Below, in pieces: positions 48,068 to 59,339 of a stretch of 64,000 bases of DNA (positions within the stretch are counted from its first letter, which is position 1; each line of letters opens with the position of its first letter). Under the pieces are notes generated by a model. The model was given only the letters and a program-made list of their open reading frames with translations, was not told the DNA's origin and searched no databases. A program made the translations under genes and the position numbers. The stretch is from Scalesia atractyloides (Eukaryota > Streptophyta > Magnoliopsida > Asterales > Asteraceae). The stretch spans positions 91,200,240-91,264,239 of the forward strand of contig CAMTDV010000023.1 of NCBI GenBank assembly GCA_947069175.1, in the 5' to 3' direction.

Positions 48068-48480
48068 GGCTGAGTGAGGTTCGAACTTGTGACCTCCCGT
48101 ACGCGTGCACGCAGCTCTACCAACTGAGCTACGTGTCTAACCCGAAATATTTCTGTTTTTAATTATATTTATATACTATTTAATTAATTCAAAATTCATT
48201 TATTCTTAAAAAGGATTTTTATTCTATCGAACCGGTGTGCATAACAGGTCTCGAACCCGGGACCTGTTGTTTAACGTTGCACACAGTCCACCGCTGGACT
48301 TTGTGTCTAACCTGGTTAAAACACTTGTTTTTATTTCTCTTATATACTAACTGGAAGTTTCCATATTTGGGTTTTATAAAAAGTCTGAATATTGTGACGA
48401 ATCGGAACAAAGACAGACTCGAACCCGGGACTCTATGATTCAAATGCACACAGTCCACCGCTGGACTGTGTGTCTAACCC
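48068..48480 (-). repeat. Three tandem tRNA-like modules in the 5' LTR
   Basis: Same three modules as in the other LTR, with GGTTAGACAC starts at 48142, 48312 and 48479. In module 2 here the D-arm hairpin AGTCC-AGCGGT-GGACT is better paired than in the other LTR (CTAG there against CCAG here). Confidence 0.75.
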
Positions 48481-49311
48481 GAGATATAATCCGATTTATA
48501 TTAAATTTATACACAATCCTAACTTCATCTTCTTCGCTAAAACATTACAGACTACGATTTCTCTACTGTTCTTGTCTAATTCAATTGACGGACATATAAT
48601 TGATTAAAATGAAATGGGCAGGGAAGGTTTTGGGAATGAACGTACCGGAATGATGACTTTTCTCAGAACTCCGGCAAAGTCGTCGGCTCTGTTTTATGAA
48701 CTCCGTCTGAGCGGACGAATTAACAGTCTTGATTAACAAATTGTGAAATTGAATGACTAAACAAGAGTTATAAGAAGGTTTAAATGATTATACCGTTTCA
48801 CAGCGCGATTTAGGAATTTTCCGAAAACTTCCGGCGAGTGCTATTATCCGATATCGTCGCCTGGGACTGATTCTGATTGAAGGGTTTGAGTTAGTAAAAG
48901 TCTAACAACTGATAGAAGACGAAAGAATTGAGAAATTTACCGTTTTGATGAATGACACGGTTTTCCGGCGAAAGTCCGGCGAGTTCAGAAAGCGATTCCG
49001 ACGATCAGAAAATAGAGCAAAACTGAAATTGAGAGTTCTATGGGTGTTTTTGAGTCGCGAGATGATGATATTGCCGGTGTAAATTTGGAGGTAAATGATT
49101 TCGGTTATTAAACCCGAAAATCATATGAATTCAAGTTCAATAAAGGCTGAATTGATTAAGAACGTCAGTTTATCGGTTATAATCAGTAATGGAGAGCACT
49201 TCAACAGCCTGGACCGTTGAAAGCCGATGAACGGTTTCAGTTTGGCGCAAACAGATGGTTTCACAGGTGAACATATGTTTTATTTGTTTCCTAGATTACA
49301 CAAAGACATCA

Positions 49312-49385
49312 AGTGGCGGAGTGGTTAGGTGTTGGTTGGTTAGGTTTTCCGGCTGACCCGGGTTCGAAACCCGGCAGCCTATTTT
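49312..49385 (+). repeat. tRNA-like plus-strand module in the 5' LTR
   Basis: A box TGGCGGAGTGG, B box GGTTCGAAACC, T-arm CCGGG-TTCGAAA-CCCGG, then ATTTTTATTTTT. Confidence 0.72.
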
Positions 49386-49809
49386 TATTTTTAATTGCTT
49401 TATTTTTTAACAATTTTAATTTCCATTTTCTAAAATGTTTATTAGTTATGTATTGTTTAAAATTAAAATAAGCATTAAATGAGCAACAAAAATTTGAAAC
49501 TGATTATTCGATAAATAAACGAAGCGGGTTTTGAAACCCGTTTTTCGACGGATGTTACAGATAACAAACCCATAAAATAATACTTATATTCAGCAACGTA
49601 TAATATAAATATATTTGTCGAAAGTTGAGAAAAAATACACATTTACATTAGATGAAATATACATAATTTCATCCATCTTTCCAAAATTATATATGCGCAT
49701 ACATTTTTCAGGTTATCTTTTCGTTTCAATACATCGTAACTGTTTTCATATTTTTTTTATATAAATGGGTAACATAAAGCTCTTTCTCCCGATCAGAATT
49801 TCAATCAAA

Positions 49810-50190
49810 ATTTGCAACCTTATAAGGTGGTCGCAAAATTAGCGACTGCTTTGTGACCAAAATTAAAACAGTCGCAAAAATAAAGACCAACCGAGATTCT
49901 ATCGCAAGATGATCACAAATTATGTGACCACATTTTACCTGTGGCAAATTAGTTAAATAGTGGTCGGGGGAAACGATCACAGATACGAAAAAAATAATAA
50001 GCCAAAGTTGCAAACATTTAAAGCGGTTATTTGCGAGAAATATATAAAAAATCAAAAGTTGTGACCGTCCAGCAGTCGCAAATACGAGAAAAATAAAAAC
50101 GCAAAACTTGCGACAATTTAAAGCGGTCGCAAATACGAGAAATATATAATGAAAGCAAAATTATACAGCAAGCGGTCACAAATTCATGAA
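49810..50190. repeat. CACTA-like subterminal repeat cluster
   Basis: The motif GCGGTCGCAAATACGAG and variants (GCAGTCGCAAATACGAG, GTGGTCGCAAAATTAGCGAC, GCGGTCACAAATTCATG) recur at about 49823, 49869, 50022, 50072, 50122 and 50174 in both orientations. CACTA elements carry such gcggtcgc-type subterminal repeats, but no CACTA terminus or transposase is visible. A relic end or non-autonomous copy is likely. Confidence 0.5.
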
Positions 50191-51711
50191 TAATACGAGG
50201 TAAGGTACAAAATTGCTATTAAAAAAGTTAAACCATATAAAATAATTAAAAGATGATTTGTTCTTTAATTAGTCAACAAAATTTCAAAAGTATATGATTT
50301 TTAAATCAATTAATGAAGTAGAAAGAATAATTTGAAGTCCACAAACGCCTCTCACTTCTCATCGTTATATTTTTAACAAACATATAATAACAAATAAACT
50401 CTAGAATCTACAAAATGTTCAGCGGCTCTTCATCTTCTCATCAATTTATTATGTTGTATAAGCCCTAGAATCGGAAGAGATCCGCGATTTCCGTTGTTCA
50501 TGCAGTTTCTCATCTTCTCGTTCGGTCTGAAAACAAGTGCATCCGCTCCGCTCACCAATCTAATCACAAGTGCATGAGTTCTCGATTCGTAGGTTTTTGT
50601 TGGTTTATTGTGTTTTTGTGCCCTAGGTGGATTTGATTAACATTGGTTAGGGTTTAGTTGTTCGAATTTGTGTAATCTATGTTGTTTTTATCGATCTTCA
50701 TGTTTTTTTTTCCGTTTATCTTGTGTTTTGTGCCCTAGTTGGTTCTATTTGACGGTTGTAAGGCTTTACTTGTTTGAAATTTGTTTAATTGACGTTGTTT
50801 TGGTTGATGGTGGAGTGTAATTTTGTGTTCTGTAAAATACATGTGAAATGATTTTCTGTAAAATGTAAGGAAGAAGAAGATCTAATTGGTTGTATGCTTT
50901 GACTTTACGTATGTCATGCGTTAGGTTTTACTGGTTCGAATTCATATTTTCAGTAATGTATGGAAGAAGAAGATCTAATTGGATGCGATTTAGACAAATC
51001 GGGTGCGAGAAACGAAGAAAACCGGAGCAAAAGCTGATGTTTGAGTCGGCGACAGTCTAGGGCCGCGTAGCCGACGCATTCAGTTGGTTAGAAAAGGCCG
51101 TAGACAAAAGCATTGTGCGTCAGCATTACACATCGTGTCGCCGACGCGGCGGCATGAATTCTAACGCTTACTGATGCCTTTTGACCCAGGTTTGACTAAG
51201 TTTAGTGGGATATCAAAGAGTTACGAATTTTTGAAACACAACATTTAGTTCTTGTATTCTTTTTGGAGATCACACGCCTTCTTTACGTAACCAATCATCA
51301 TCATCCATCACAATCATCTTAAACCTAATCCGAACATCCAATGCATCATTACATTTATCATCTTCCACTCACTATTCCACCATCACCCTCATCATCCCTA
51401 ACCCTAATTCCACCGTCACCATCATCATCCCTAACCCAAATTCCACCATCAACATCATCAAGGTCAAGTTTCGAGTTTCAATGGCTAGCTCTTCGTATTC
51501 ATCATCCGGTGTTCGTGTTGCATCAATTATGAACGACTAGTTCGCACGGGTTTCACCCCGATGTAGATTTTTGTAAGATTTTTAGGGTTTCTCATATGTG
51601 TTTAGTATTTGATTTGTGACTAGTTGCATTAAACGTTTGAAGCTTATAACAAGTGTCTTGCATTTCGGTTACAATATGACACGAGTTCCAACACTAATGT
51701 ATTTCTGTAAC
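50191..51711. other. No gene recognised; short minisatellite
   Basis: A possible decayed 5' gene region (tcatcttctcgttcgg..., ttagggtttagttg...) without a domain. At about 51368-51455 a 30-45 bp unit (CACCATCATCATCCCTAACC type) is repeated 2-3 times. Confidence 0.4.
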
Positions 51712-52163
51712 TGTTGGTGCATATTTGTGACAACAGCTTAGATTTGGTCTTTGGATATCTTGTAATTAGTAAAATGATAAACGGTTAGCGGGTTTAGTTT
51801 TGTAATAAGTAATTGGGCTAAACCTGACACCATACAACATATGGTAGGCGAATTGGGCTTTAAACCATTAGCAGTCCATATGGTGAAACCCTAGCCCAGG
51901 TGCAAACCTGTCTCTATATAAAGGGATTTTGCATTAGGGTTTAGTTTGCTCATTCAGTTGTTCAGAGAATTACTTCAGAGAGAGAGTTGAGAGAGAGTCT
52001 TGAATTGATTGTAAACACTTGTGTTAGATAATCAATAGAAGACGGATTGAAAGTATTTGTTCTTATTCTTGTTCGGTTTTCTATGAAATCTGATCTAGAG
52101 GATTTTGCACTCTAGGTTGGATTGACGATTCTGTGAAGATCCATAAGGATTAGGGGACCTACA
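51712..52163 (+). repeat. 5' LTR of Copia element
   Basis: TG...CA ends, a TATA box at about 51914-51922 (CTATATAAAG), and a GA-rich leader after it. Against the 3' LTR it has a few substitutions and small indels (an extra GAGAGAGTTGA near 51984, lost copies elsewhere). Confidence 0.95.
51914..51922 (+). promoter_or_regulatory. TATA box of the Copia 5' LTR
   Basis: CTATATAAAGGG, conserved in both LTRs (also about 61055-61065). Confidence 0.75.
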
Positions 52164-52165
52164 AT

Positions 52166-52177
52166 TGGTATCAGAGC
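52166..52177 (+). other. Primer-binding site, initiator-Met tRNA type
   Basis: TGGTATCAGAGC two bases after the LTR end. Confidence 0.93.
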
Positions 52178-52317
52178 ATTCGGCTCTTGATTTTGCTCGG
52201 TTCAGAATCGTAACAACAGAAAAATTTGGTTTTTTGACGTTTTTGGAGGCTGTTTGAGTTTTGACGTTGTTTAGGGTTTCGGCTATTGTTCTAGGGTTTT
52301 GCAGCGATTTCGGATTA

Positions 52318-52700
52318 ACACAAAGCATTTCAGATTAAAGACTTGAATTCTGGATCAGAAACTTGCATTTCGGATCATCAGACTTGCAATTCGGATCATC
52401 AAACTTGAATTTCGGATCAGAAAAGTGCAATTCGGATCATTAAGTTTGCATTTCGGATTTCATCTCGGATTGAATTTCGAATCAGCAGTGTATTCCGGAT
52501 TCCATCTCGGATCAGAATAGTCTATTCTGGATTTTATCTCGGATCAGAATAGTCTATTCCGGATTCCATTTCAGATCAGAATAGTACATTCTGGATTCCA
52601 TCTCGGATCACTATTCTGAATTACCATCTTGGATTAGTAATTCGGATTACTATTCCGGATTTCCAACTCGGATTGACTATCTGAGTTACTGTTTCGGATT
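52318..52700 (+). repeat. Tandem repeats of TTTCGGATCA in the Copia leader
   Basis: A short phase, CTTGCATTTCGGATCAT(C/A), at about 52345-52460 changes into a longer unit, ATTCCGGATTCCATCTCGGATCAGAATAGT-like (period about 40 bp, near 52490-52620), and then decayed copies to about 52700. It lies between the primer-binding site and the gag ATG, where packaging signals of retroelement RNA usually lie. Confidence 0.85.
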
Positions 52701-52970
52701 TTGTACAGTTCCGAGTTCTATACAAAAAGGTGGAAAGTTAATCAGTTGACTTAACCGGAGCTAAAGGGTCTCGGACATAGAATTTGATCCATAGACAATC
52801 TTGACAAACCGGTTCCACAGTTAGACTCGTGTGATTTTAGAACACAAAAAATCATAATCAGACAATATATATCATTAGATTCGTATCGTCGAGACGAGTG
52901 TAACAGTATAATTTGGTGACCACTCATTTCGGACAAGTTTTAACGTTTTTAACGAGCCGGTTCGGTAAAA

Positions 52971-55600
52971 ATGTCAAATATGTCTAACCTAAATGAACTG
53001 TTAAGAATGGAGCACGAGGCTGGCACAACTAACAAACCTCCAAAAATGCTGAAGGTAAAGAATTACCTTACATGGAAGGACAGGTTTCAATCGTTTATTG
53101 AATACCAGGACACACGGATGTGGATCTATATTCAAGATGGGTACGCTAACCCAACGCATGAATTTGAGGGCAGACAACGTGTTACTGCTTATGTGAACAT
53201 GTCAGAAGCTGAAAAGAGAATGTATGAGTCTGAGAAGAAAGCCTTAACTGCTATAAAGATGTCATTACCTAATGGCATCAAACATACATTCAAGCGTTAT
53301 ACTACATCGAAAGAGATGTGGGATGCTCTAGAGAAGGGGTATGAGGGCAATACTGATGTGAAGAAGAACAAGGTTGATCTGCTGAAGAAACAATTTGTTT
53401 TGTTTAAAGGAATGTGAAATGAATCCCTTGAAGATATTATCACGCGATATTATCATCTGATCAGAAATGGACAATTATGACATAGTGGGATACACGAATG
53501 TGGAGATAAAGGATAAGTTGCTAGATACTTTACCTGCAAAGTGGGATATTTATACTTTGATGATAAAGGGTGAAGCTGACTATGAAAATAAAGACTTGGA
53601 AGAGGTTGTTGGGAAACTGAGAGCTTATGAGCTCAACATGAAGAAGAAGGAGATTGGATATGATCAGGTTCAAGATCCAGGGACTTATAAAGGGCTTACA
53701 CCTTCATCTTCCAACAATGCTTCAAGTGATACTGCAACTGCGTTTCTTTCATGTGAAAATGAGCAGATTGTGACAAATGCTGAGGGTGAAGTATGTTTTG
53801 TTGCTGCTTCAGGAGGTTCGTTAGGGGCAAAGATACAACAATCAAGTAATAGTAATAGCAATACTAGATCTATGCCTTTGAGTGTCAAGTCTGCTGAAGA
53901 TCATCTAGCATTGCTTGCTTCTTTCGTTGCTTCCTACGAGAACTACATTCAGGGAAGAATATCTGATCCTGCTACGTTTGATGAAGATTATGATCAGATT
54001 GACCCTGACGACCTAGAGGAGATGGATCTACAATGGCAGATGGCCATGATCTCTAGAAGAGTGAAGAGGTTCATGAACAGAATGGGCAGGAAGTTCGTTG
54101 GAAAGAGTGTGGGTTTTGACAAATCTAAAGTGAAGTGTTACAATTGTCAAAACTACAGACATTTTGCTAGAGAGTGTCAAAGACCTAAGTCTGAATCTCG
54201 TTCTAGTTCATCCTTTCAAGATTCTCCTGGTCATGGTTCAAGCAACAGGAATGCGTCAACCAACACTGGATCAAAGGCCCTGATTTCTACTGCTAGAGAG
54301 GGTTCTTATGATTGGAGTGTTCATCTGGAGGGTGATAACAATGCCTCACAGGCGTTCATGGCTGAGATAGCCCCAGTTGATAATGAGGAAGTGAAGGCTG
54401 ATGCTGAGGTAGAGTAAGAGAAGGTAGCTGAAAAAGCTGATGGAGAACAGAATGTTGCAAAGAAGAAGATGGTTGCTGATTTTGCTGCATTCATGGCCGA
54501 TCTAAGTAAATCAACAGGAGAGGTACATTCTAACTCTGGTAGTTCTATTTGTTTAAAATGTCATGAACTGCAAAGTGAAGTTGACACGTTCACAAAACAA
54601 AACCAAAGTCTGGTAAATGAGCTCTCAAACCTAAAAGAATCAAACTTTTTCGTAAAATGAAATGAGTCATTATATTTGAAGAAAATTAAAGGTTATGAAG
54701 AAGAAATCAATATTCTAACCTGTAAGCTAAATGAAAAGCTTCAAATTATTGACTTAGCACATGATACGATGAGTGAGAAAACAGAAGAAATTTCTGAAAA
54801 ATGCAAAGAGTTGGCTGAAGCACAAGTTAAAATTTGTGAACTTGAAAAGAAATTAAATCAATTCTTATGAAACACATGATGAATGACCTGAAGAAGAGTA
54901 ATGACAAGACATGTATGGAATTCAAAGGTTTGAATGAAGTTCCACCACCTCTTGGTCATGACTATTCTTTCTTGCCAGACAAAGAAGAGCTAACAGACTT
55001 TGTGTCAACTACACCTAGTAGTTCCACATCAGGGAATGTTGATGTGATTGAGAATGACAAGAAGGATAATAACAGAGAAACGGTTTTGAAAACAAAGAAT
55101 ACACACCCTAAGAATCAAAAGCAAGTTTTTATTAAAAAGGTTGATTTTGTTAAAGGGAGTGATATGAAAAAAGAGGTCACTGTTATTACAAAAGAGTCAA
55201 ATGTGCAGTTTGCTAAAAATAAAAATAAAGAAAAATCAAAAATTAAGCAAACTAAACAAGATCCTTCAAAGGCATCATCATCATTATCATATCACCTGAT
55301 GACTCTAAACCAGAGACTTTAATTAAGAAGTCTTCGGCTAGAAAATCGTGTTTCAAATGTCATGAAAAGGGACATGTAGCTAGCTGTTGTCCTAACAAAA
55401 AGAATGAAGCACATGTGAGTGAGAGACAGAGAGAAAAATCACCAGAGAAAATTGGTATTGGTGAGAAGAAGGTTACTAACTCACCAAAGATATCTGTTTC
55501 CAAGCAACAAAGTGTTGCTGCTGGTGAAGATAAGGCTGAAAAAGGAACTAACCAAGTTCCTCGTTTTCAAAGAAATCAATAAAGATTTTAGCCTGCATCT
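52971..55600 (+). pseudogene. Copia gag with coiled coil and two zinc knuckles, broken
   Basis: ATG 52971: MSNMSNLNELLRMEHEAG, YLTWKDRFQSFIEYQDTRMW and TFKRYTTSKEMWDALEKGYE. A TGA at 53415 and a frameshift near 53460 follow. It resumes at MDNYDIVGYTNVEIKDKLLD, and CYNCQNYRHFARECQRP is the first CCHC knuckle (54139). After TAA 54415 the same frame continues in a heptad-rich coiled coil (FTKQNQSLVNELSNLKE; KCKELAEAQVKICELEKKL) with a stop at 54658 and ends at about 54870. Another frame gives FNEVPPPLGHDYSFLPDKEE (near 54940). A second CCHC knuckle, CFKCHEKGHVASCC, lies near 55350. Gag packages RNA in particles. Several nonsense codons make the copy dead. Two well-separated knuckles are unusual. 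Confidence 0.88.
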
Positions 55601-55996
55601 ACATCAGGCAGATATGAAAGACCTAGAAGTAGTTCACCAAGAATGAATAACTTTAATGGTCAAACAAATATTTCAGAAGTCAAGGTAAATATCAAACTCG
55701 ATACCGGAATGTTGGTAGTCGAAATTTTTATAACAATGGCTTTAGAAATTATTATCATCAAAAATCATGGAACCAAAACCAAAATTTCCAAAGGTCGCAA
55801 AGTCCAAACATGTTTAGGAAACCTCACGACCAGAGACCTAGTGGAACTCAAAAACCATTTCCATCGACATGTCTGAGATCCAAGACTCCTGTTAGGGGTG
55901 ATGGGTATTGGATGGATGTTCCTGTGGTTAATGAATCAGGAAGACCCGAGACCATTAAGGCTTGGTTCCCCCAAGTCTAACTAATTTTGTTGGGTA

Positions 55997-57115
55997 GTGC
56001 ATGAGATGCTAAGGAGGATTATCAACTTGTGGTATGTTGATAGTGGCTGCTCCAGGCACATAACGGGGGATGCGAGGTTGTTGACTGAGTTTGAGAATAT
56101 AGATGGAGGTTATGCGAATTTTGCAGGTGCTAAAGGAGGGCACATTGTAGGTCGAGGAAAAGTGACCAACGGGAAGATCACATTGGACAAAGTGAACTAT
56201 GTTGAGCAGCTGAACCACAATCTGATGAGCGTGTCTCAAGTCTGCGATAAGGGTCACTCGATCCACTCTACAAAGTCTAAAGCTTTGGTGTTGAAACCTG
56301 GTTTAGTGATACCGGATGATTGGATAATGATGAGAGCGCCAAGGAGAAATAACACTTATGTCATGGACATGGGAGCTAAGGATTCTTCCTCTGTGGTGGC
56401 GTGTTTACTATCAAAAGCATCTGAGGCTGAGTCATTGCTGTGGCACAGATGCATGGCCCACATCCACTACCGAAAAATGAATTATATTATTAAAAACGGT
56501 TTAGTGGAAAGGGTGCCAGTGCAGAGGTTTCACGAGGAAGATAAATGTCTTCCATGTCAAAAGGGAAAACAATATAAGAAACCTCACAAGTCTAAAACAG
56601 TAAATTCCATAGATGCCCCTTATGAATTACTTCATATGGATCTATTCGGTCCGGTGAACGTAAGGAGCATAGGTAGAAAGTACTATTGTTTAGTTGTCAC
56701 AGATGATTACTCATGATATTCATGGGTTTTTCTTTTAGGTACAAAAGATGAAACAGCGGAGATGCTGATAGATCTTTTTACAAAATTGGAGAATGTCCAT
56801 GATGCACGGATCAAGAGGATAAGGAGTGATAATGGCACGGAGTTCAAGAATCAGATTCTGGATCTCTATTGTCTTCGCAAGGGAATTGAACATCAATATT
56901 CTGCTCCTTATACACCTCAACAGAATGGAGTAGCTGAGAGGAAAAACAGGACGTTGATTGAAGCCGCAAGGACTATGTTATCTGATTCAAAGCTTCCAGT
57001 TCTTTTCTGGGGAGAAGCTGTGAACACAGCTTGTTATGTCCTGAACAAAGTTTTGACGGTTAAAAGGTTTAACAAAACATGTCACGAACTATTTTTAACC
57101 AAAAACCAAACTTAA
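55997..57115 (+). pseudogene. Copia protease and integrase, broken
   Basis: LWYVDSGCSRHITGDARLL holds the protease D-S-G. NHNLMSVSQVCDKGHSI is typical pre-integrase sequence. LLWHRCMAHIHYRKMNYI with CLPCQKGKQ gives the HHCC finger. HMDLFGPVNVRS has the first catalytic Asp, and TDDYS is followed by a TGA at 56714. The frame goes on with KRIRSDNGTEFKN (second Asp) and TPQQNGVAERKNRTLIEAAR (Glu). A stop near 57113 and a shifted frame follow. All three catalytic acidic residues are still coded, but stops separate them. Confidence 0.9.
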
Positions 57116-57835
57116 AAGGCTTTGAACCATTTGGATTACCCTGCACAATTGTGCGAAATAAAAATAAACAAAAATTCAGTGAGGTAGCTGATGAGGGTTA
57201 CTTTCTAGGCTATATTCCTGGAACACCGAATAAAAGGGTTTTTTAATCTAAAAACTGGTAAAATTGAGGTTATGTTTAACATGGAGATCACTAATTACTC
57301 ACCTCAACAATCAACGAGTGGTCCTCCTATATTATAGGATTATGACAGTGTTTTTAAATCATTTAATATTCCTGATTTTTCCAATGTAGATGAGTCTTAA
57401 GTGATCCAAACTGTGATCAGTGCAGATGGAGAGGGTGACTTCATGCCTAGATAGAGTATATCGATGACAGATGCTGCAGAAACTTCTTCCGGAGCAACTC
57501 CAGAGGACTCCAGTGATAGTGAGTCTGAACCTATTCAGGGGGGGAGTTCACTAATCCATTTGCTAATACTAACATTCAAGGGGAGATTGGATCGAATCTG
57601 GGAGATAATCTGGTTGTTGACACCATTGCTATCACACATGTACATAGAGATCATCCAGTTGAAAAATATCGTAGGTGATGCTGCTAAAGGTGTTTAGACA
57701 AGAAGAGGTGTGATCGAAGGTTCCTGTTTATTTACTTTGATTCAGAAGACAGGGTTGATTCATGAGTGTTTATATAGCTGCTTTACTGCCCAATAGGAGC
57801 CGAAAAATGTCCACATCGCTCTAAAAGATAATTGT
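57116..57835 (+). pseudogene. Linker between Copia integrase and RT, decayed
   Basis: Short readable bits (FEPFGLPCTIV-like near 57122, DEGYFLGYIPGTPNK near 57192, SGATPEDSSDSESEPIQGG near 57485) show the integrase C-terminal tail, with many frame changes and stops. Confidence 0.6.
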
Positions 57836-59330
57836 TTGGTTGAAGCTATGCAAGAGGAACTAGCTCAGTTCAAGAAGGTGAAAGTTGGGGAGCTAGTTGA
57901 CTTGCCTGTAAGAGAGAAGGAAATAGGCACTAAGTGGGTGTTCAAGTGCAAGAAAGACGACCGAGGGATCGTGATAAGGAATAAGGCTCGGTTAGTGGTG
58001 AAAGGGTTCAATCAGCAAGAAGGGATTGATTACAATGAAGTGTTTGCACCAGTAGCAAGGTTGGAAGCAATTCGTTTGTTCCTAGCTTTTGCTTCATTCA
58101 AGGGCTTCAAAGTTTACCAACTTGACGTGAATAGTGCATTTCTTTACGGGGAAGTCTAAGAAGTGGTGTATGTCTCACAGCCAGATGGGTTTACTGATCC
58201 AAACCATCAAGATCAAGTCTATCGACTTGATAAGGCATTGTATAGATTGCATCAGGCACCTAGGGCATGGTATGAGACGATGTCAGCACATTTGTTAAAG
58301 AATGGTTTTGAAAGAGATCAGATTGACAGTACGCTTTTCATTAAAAGGAAGAAGGAAGACTTTTTGCTGGTACAGGTATACGTAGATGACATCATTTTTG
58401 GGTCATCAGATGAGAACATGTGTTATGATTTCGAGGAGGTAATGAAGAGCAAGTTTGAGATGAGTTCAATGGGTGAGCTATCCTACTTTTTGGGTTTACA
58501 AGTTGAACAGAAGAAGGATGGGATGTTTATACATCAGACAAAGTATGTGTATGATATTTGTCTCGTTTCAAAATGGATGTTTGTGCTACTTTCAATACAC
58601 CTATCTATGAGAATCACAATCTTGGTCCAGATCATGAGAGTGTGGAGGATATTGATCCAACTCAATGAAGGCAACGTTTGGTTCTCTGATGTACTTGACT
58701 GCTTCTAGACCAGACATCATGTTCGTAGTATGTCTTTGTGCCAGAGATCAAGCGAATCCAAAAGAGTTACATATGAAAGCGGTGAAGCGAATTCTTCGTT
58801 ACTTGAAGGGGAAACCTAAACTTGGGTTATGGTATCCAGCTGCTAGCGATTTGAAGTTTGTTGCTTTCACAGATTCGGACTTTGGAGGATGTAAATCAAC
58901 AAGGAAGTCTACCACAAGTGGTTTTCAGCTCTTAGGAGGGAGGCTCGTGTCATGGCAATGCAAGAAGCAGTCTTGCGTGTCTACCTCGACGTGTGAAGCT
59001 GAATATATTGTTGCGGGTAGCTGTTGCTCTCAGGTTCACTGGATACAACACAGATGCGCGATTACGGTTTGAATTTCACTCGTACTCCTATTATGACAGA
59101 CAATAATGCCACTATATCAATCACCAACAATCCCATAAAACACAGTCGCACAAAACATATAGACATTTGTCATCATTTTATACGGGATTGTGCTGAAAAG
59201 AAATTAATTGAACTGCATCGAGTCGACACACTTGGTAACCTGGAAGATCTTTAAACAAAAGCGTTTGACAGGGCTTGTTTTGAACATTTAGTCAAACTCA
59301 ACGGGAAGAGGAATCCTAAATAACTAAATT
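57836..59330 (+). pseudogene. Copia reverse transcriptase and RNase H, broken
   Basis: GTKWVFKCKKDDRGIVIRNK, GFNQQEGIDYNEVFAPVARL and YQLDVNSAFLYGEV precede a TAA near 58157. RT resumes at VSQPDGFTDPNHQDQVYRLD, KALYRLHQAPRAWYE and FLLVQVYVDDIIFGSS (the YVDD active site near 58380). After a frame change, the segment 58665-59072 has SLMYLTASRPDIMFVVCLCA and KSTRKSTTSGFQLLGGRLVSW (RNase H). After one more shift near 59060, SRTKHIDICHHFIRD is the C end. This enzyme copies the RNA into DNA. Stops and shifts inactivate it. Confidence 0.9.
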
Positions 59331-59339
59331 TTCCATAAA

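Larger units (their letters stand above)
38846..49559 (-). mobile_element. Complete Ty3/gypsy chromovirus, TSD GATAA
   Basis: Direct LTRs of 2,643 bp (38846-41488) and 2,650 bp (46910-49559) both start TGTCACACCCCGACCCGCAG and end GGATGTTACA. GATAA flanks both sides (38841-38845 and 49560-49564). A primer-binding site and polypurine tract adjoin the LTRs. The internal region carries gag and a long pol on the minus strand. Total 10,714 bp. The LTRs differ by scattered substitutions and small indels only, so the insertion is comparatively young. Confidence 0.97.
46910..49559 (-). repeat. 5' LTR of the complete gypsy element
   Basis: Near-identical to 38846-41488. It has the CAATAA microsatellite, the repeat cluster at 47385-47555, and tRNA-like modules at 48068-48480 (-) and 49312-49385 (+). 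Confidence 0.95.

Noticed and set aside
51368..51455. CCCTAACCCTAA-like run as interstitial telomere sequence
   Set aside because: The unit is a 30-45 bp minisatellite, not the plant telomere repeat CCCTAAA in tandem.
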